Part shown: positions 5,211-7,366 of the stretch, one piece after another | Layout of the letters: the number at the start of each line of letters is the position of its first letter | Position numbering within the stretch: the stretch's first letter is position 1 | DNA from: Nitrospirae bacterium RBG_16_43_11 | Lineage (GTDB): Bacteria; Nitrospirota; 9FT-COMBO-42-15; HDB-SIOI813 | Direction of reading: 5' to 3' | Assembly (NCBI GenBank): GCA_001805165.1 | Contig: MHEI01000072.1 | Coordinates: 3,480 to 10,845, forward strand | Length of the DNA stretch: 7,366 nt | Translations under genes and position numbers: made by a program | The notes under the pieces: generated by a model | Told to the model about the DNA's origin: nothing | Seen by the model: only the letters and a program-made list of their open reading frames with translations | Databases searched by the model: none

Positions 5211-6944
5211 ATGGTAACACCCAGGCTGTCAAAAAATGCCTTAATAGTCCTTGGGAAAAGATACCTTAAGAAAAATCAGCATGGAAAAGTCATCGAAAAT
5301 CCCAAAGAGATGTTTCATCGGGTTGCAAATCGTGTTGCTCAATTTGACATAGCATTTAAGACAGGTAATACCGGCAATGAGACGGCTTCTAAATTCTATA
5401 AAATGATGGCCGGCCTTGAATTCCTTCCCAACTCTCCTACTTTGATGAATGCAGGCAGGGAATCAGGACAACTTTCCGCATGTTTTGTTATCCCCATCGG
5501 GGACTCTTTGGATTCCATATTTGAAGCAGTAAAAACCACAGCTATTATCCACCAGACCGGCGGCGGTACAGGCTTCTCTTTCAGTAAACTCCGCCCTAAG
5601 GATGACATAGTTTCCACAACAGGTGGTATCGCAAGCGGCCCTGTGTCTTTCATGAAGGTGTTTAATGTCGGAACAGAGGTAATAAAACAGGGTGGAACCC
5701 GCAGAGGCGCAAATATGGGTGTATTGAAGATTGATCACCCTGATATATTAGAGTTTATATGGGTCAAGGATAAACCACAGGAACTTGTAAATTTTAATAT
5801 CTCTGTAGCGATCACTGACAAATTCATGAAGGCTGTAGAACAGAATAAATCATACCCGCTGATTAATCCCAGAACCCATAAGGCTGTCCGGCATCTTAAC
5901 GCAAAAGATGTGTTTACACAAATTACTGAGGCTGCATGGAAAACAGGAGACCCTGGCGTTATATTTATAGACCGGATAAACCGGGCAAACCCGACACCCA
6001 AAATTGGACAGATAGAAGCAACGAACCCATGCGGCGAGCAACCATTACTTCCTTTTGAATCGTGCAATCTTGGTTCTATAAACCTTACAAAAATGATTAG
6101 AAAGAAAGGCAGGAAATATAGTATAGACTTCGCTAAGCTTTCAGGAACCGTAGAAGAAGCTATTCATTTCCTGGACAATGTCATTGACATAAACAGTTAT
6201 CCAATTCCTGAGATTGAATCTGTCACAAAGGCCAACAGAAAGGTCGGGCTGGGTGTGATGGGATTTGCAGATATGCTGATTATGCTTGGTATTCCTTATA
6301 ATTCTGAAGAGGCGTTGAAAATAGCCGGAGATATAATGAGCTTTATCCAGCAGGTCTCCAAAAATGCATCTTATCAATTAGCAAAAGAGCGGGGGGCATT
6401 TCCAAACTTTAATAACAGCATTTATTATGGATCCGGCTCACTCCCTTTAAGAAATGCTACGACCACAACTATAGCGCCGACCGGCACTCTTAGCATAATC
6501 GCCGGATGTTCAAGCGGCATAGAGCCGCTTTATGCAGTAAGCTTTGCAAGGAATGTGCTCGATGAAGAAAGACTTTTTGAAATTAATCCTGTCTTTAAGA
6601 AAATGGCAATTGATATTGGTATATACAACGATGATCTGCTCGAGGCTGTATCCTGTACAGAATCTATACAGAACATTTCGCTGATACCTCAGGAGATGAG
6701 AGAACTATTTGTAACTACCTTTGATATATCACCGGCCTGGCATGTAAAGATGCAGGCCGTTTTTCAGAAGTATGTTGATAACGCTGTATCCAAAACGATT
6801 AACCTTCCTGCCACAGCCACGAGAAAAGATGTAGAAGAGGCGTTTCTTACCGCTTATAGTTCAGGATGCAAAGGGGTAACGGTATTCAGAAGCGGAAGCA
6901 AGCCGAAGCAGGTGCTCAGTTGCGCAAATGTTCTTTATTGTTAG
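5211..6944 (+). CDS. nrdJ: adenosylcobalamin-dependent (class II) ribonucleotide reductase
   Basis: This cytoplasmic enzyme reduces ribonucleotides to deoxyribonucleotides through a thiyl radical made with adenosylcobalamin, so it needs no oxygen. The 577 residues include a short N-terminal helical domain starting LSKNALIVLGKRYL, as in bacterial NrdJ proteins, with no ATP-cone. The redox Cys91 is in LSACFVIP, and the Gly-rich loop HQTGGGTGFSF is at 114-124. The catalytic NPCGE motif has Asn272, Cys274 (thiyl) and Glu276. The second redox Cys285 lies 11 residues further on, the same interval I recall in the Thermotoga enzyme. The phosphate-binding APTGT is at 422-426. The chain ends with Cys571 and Cys577, a CX5C tail likely to re-reduce the active-site disulfide. 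This is shorter than many NrdJ proteins, which extend into a CxxC-rich tail. The ATG at 5211 is the only start possible downstream of an in-frame TGA at 5196, and no Shine-Dalgarno is seen. The MEMO gene follows 18 bases later. Confidence 0.95.
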   Translation: MVTPRLSKNALIVLGKRYLKKNQHGKVIENPKEMFHRVANRVAQFDIAFKTGNTGNETASKFYKMMAGLEFLPNSPTLMNAGRESGQLSACFVIPIGDSLDSIFEAVKTTAIIHQTGGGTGFSFSKLRPKDDIVSTTGGIASGPVSFMKVFNVGTEVIKQGGTRRGANMGVLKIDHPDILEFIWVKDKPQELVNFNISVAITDKFMKAVEQNKSYPLINPRTHKAVRHLNAKDVFTQITEAAWKTGDPGVIFIDRINRANPTPKIGQIEATNPCGEQPLLPFESCNLGSINLTKMIRKKGRKYSIDFAKLSGTVEEAIHFLDNVIDINSYPIPEIESVTKANRKVGLGVMGFADMLIMLGIPYNSEEALKIAGDIMSFIQQVSKNASYQLAKERGAFPNFNNSIYYGSGSLPLRNATTTTIAPTGTLSIIAGCSSGIEPLYAVSFARNVLDEERLFEINPVFKKMAIDIGIYNDDLLEAVSCTESIQNISLIPQEMRELFVTTFDISPAWHVKMQAVFQKYVDNAVSKTINLPATATRKDVEEAFLTAYSSGCKGVTVFRSGSKPKQVLSCANVLYC

Positions 6945-6962
6945 AGGGAAAGGGTGGAAATT

Positions 6963-7366
6963 ATGCTTAGAAAACCCGCTGTTGCTGATTACTTCTATCA
7001 AGGTTCGCCCGATGGGTTAAGAGAACAGGTAGGGAGATATGTAAGCACTGATATTGAACGTATCAAAGCGATCGGCGTGCTTGCACCTCATGCCGGACTC
7101 GTCTATTCAGGCGCCGTGGCAGGAGCAGTCTATTCTAAGGTTACACTTCCGGAGACATTCATTCTTATCGGCCCCAATCATACAGGCTTGGGTGCACCCG
7201 TGTCTGTATTTTCCGAGGGTGAATGGGATATGCCAAATGGCCGTGTAAAGGTTGATGCAGAACTCGCAAGGGCTATTGCAGGACAATCCAGGTATGCCTC
7301 AGAAGATTATACTGCACATACAGGAGAACACAGCCTTGAGGTACAAATACCATTCATTCAGTATTT
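6963..7366 (+). CDS. amrB: AmmeMemoRadiSam system protein B, MEMO family (3' partial)
   Basis: The frame opens at ATG 6963 after an AAAGGGTGG ribosome site and stays open to the right edge, giving 134 residues of a protein usually near 270. The family signature is plain: VLAPHAGLVYSG (His43), FILIGPNHTGLG (His73), and EHSLEVQIPFIQY near the edge (His123). The first two His residues correspond to metal-site ligands in human MEMO1, and the Cys ligand expected later is beyond the window. Bacterial members commonly neighbour genes for an AMMECR1-domain protein and a radical SAM enzyme, the AmmeMemoRadiSam set, whose biochemical role is still unclear. A metal-dependent redox role is suggested for the eukaryotic homolog. 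The gene lies 18 bases after nrdJ on the same strand with no terminator between, so cotranscription is likely. Confidence 0.93.
   Translation, partial: MLRKPAVADYFYQGSPDGLREQVGRYVSTDIERIKAIGVLAPHAGLVYSGAVAGAVYSKVTLPETFILIGPNHTGLGAPVSVFSEGEWDMPNGRVKVDAELARAIAGQSRYASEDYTAHTGEHSLEVQIPFIQY

Noticed and set aside
7054..7248. Plus-strand open frame of 64 codons inside the MEMO gene
   Set aside because: It is out of frame with the clear MEMO-family protein that reads from 6963 to the edge.

Overview
The window suggests a Gram-negative, didermic bacterium of moderate GC content. It carries a Tol/Exb/Agl-type envelope motor, a class II (adenosylcobalamin-dependent) ribonucleotide reductase and a MEMO-family gene. 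The C-terminal tail of the TonB-like protein resembles the AgmX/PglI type described from myxobacteria. That mix fits a deltaproteobacterial (Myxococcota/Desulfobacterota) or Nitrospirota-like lineage, but this is inferred from family content only. All genes read on the + strand, and no gene-free stretch exceeds about 130 bases.

Region 1 (1-4733) is a tightly packed operon of six genes. In order they are a TPR-repeat protein cut by the left edge, a 95-residue secreted protein of unknown function, a TolQ/ExbB/MotA-like proton-channel subunit, two successive TolR/ExbD-like subunits, and a TolA/TonB-like transducer. The transducer has one N-terminal membrane helix, a long charged helix and a TonB-family C-terminal domain. 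Neighbouring genes overlap or lie within a few bases of each other. The one-TolQ, two-TolR layout plus TPR protein and AgmX/PglI-type transducer recalls the Agl-Glt machinery of Myxococcus xanthus, where AglR, AglQ and AglS power gliding or surface-polymer transport. The first TolR-like subunit has Asn where the proton-carrying Asp should be; the second keeps the Asp. The pair therefore looks functionally specialised.

Region 2 (4734-5210) holds a small predicted winged-helix protein (4864-5109) between two intergenic stretches. The first contains a consensus-like -35 hexamer and two copies of a perfect Shine-Dalgarno 9-mer, only one of which has a start codon. The second contains a widely spaced inverted repeat and a possible extended -10 element just before the reductase start.

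Region 3 (5211-7366) encodes a compact 577-residue NrdJ with all expected active-site residues and a C-terminal Cys pair. After 18 bases follows the first part of an AmmeMemoRadiSam protein B (MEMO family) gene that runs off the right edge. The two are probably cotranscribed.

The strongest candidate for an under-described system is the six-gene envelope motor, especially its small secreted protein and its Asp-less TolR paralog. The rest is recognisable housekeeping or conserved accessory content.
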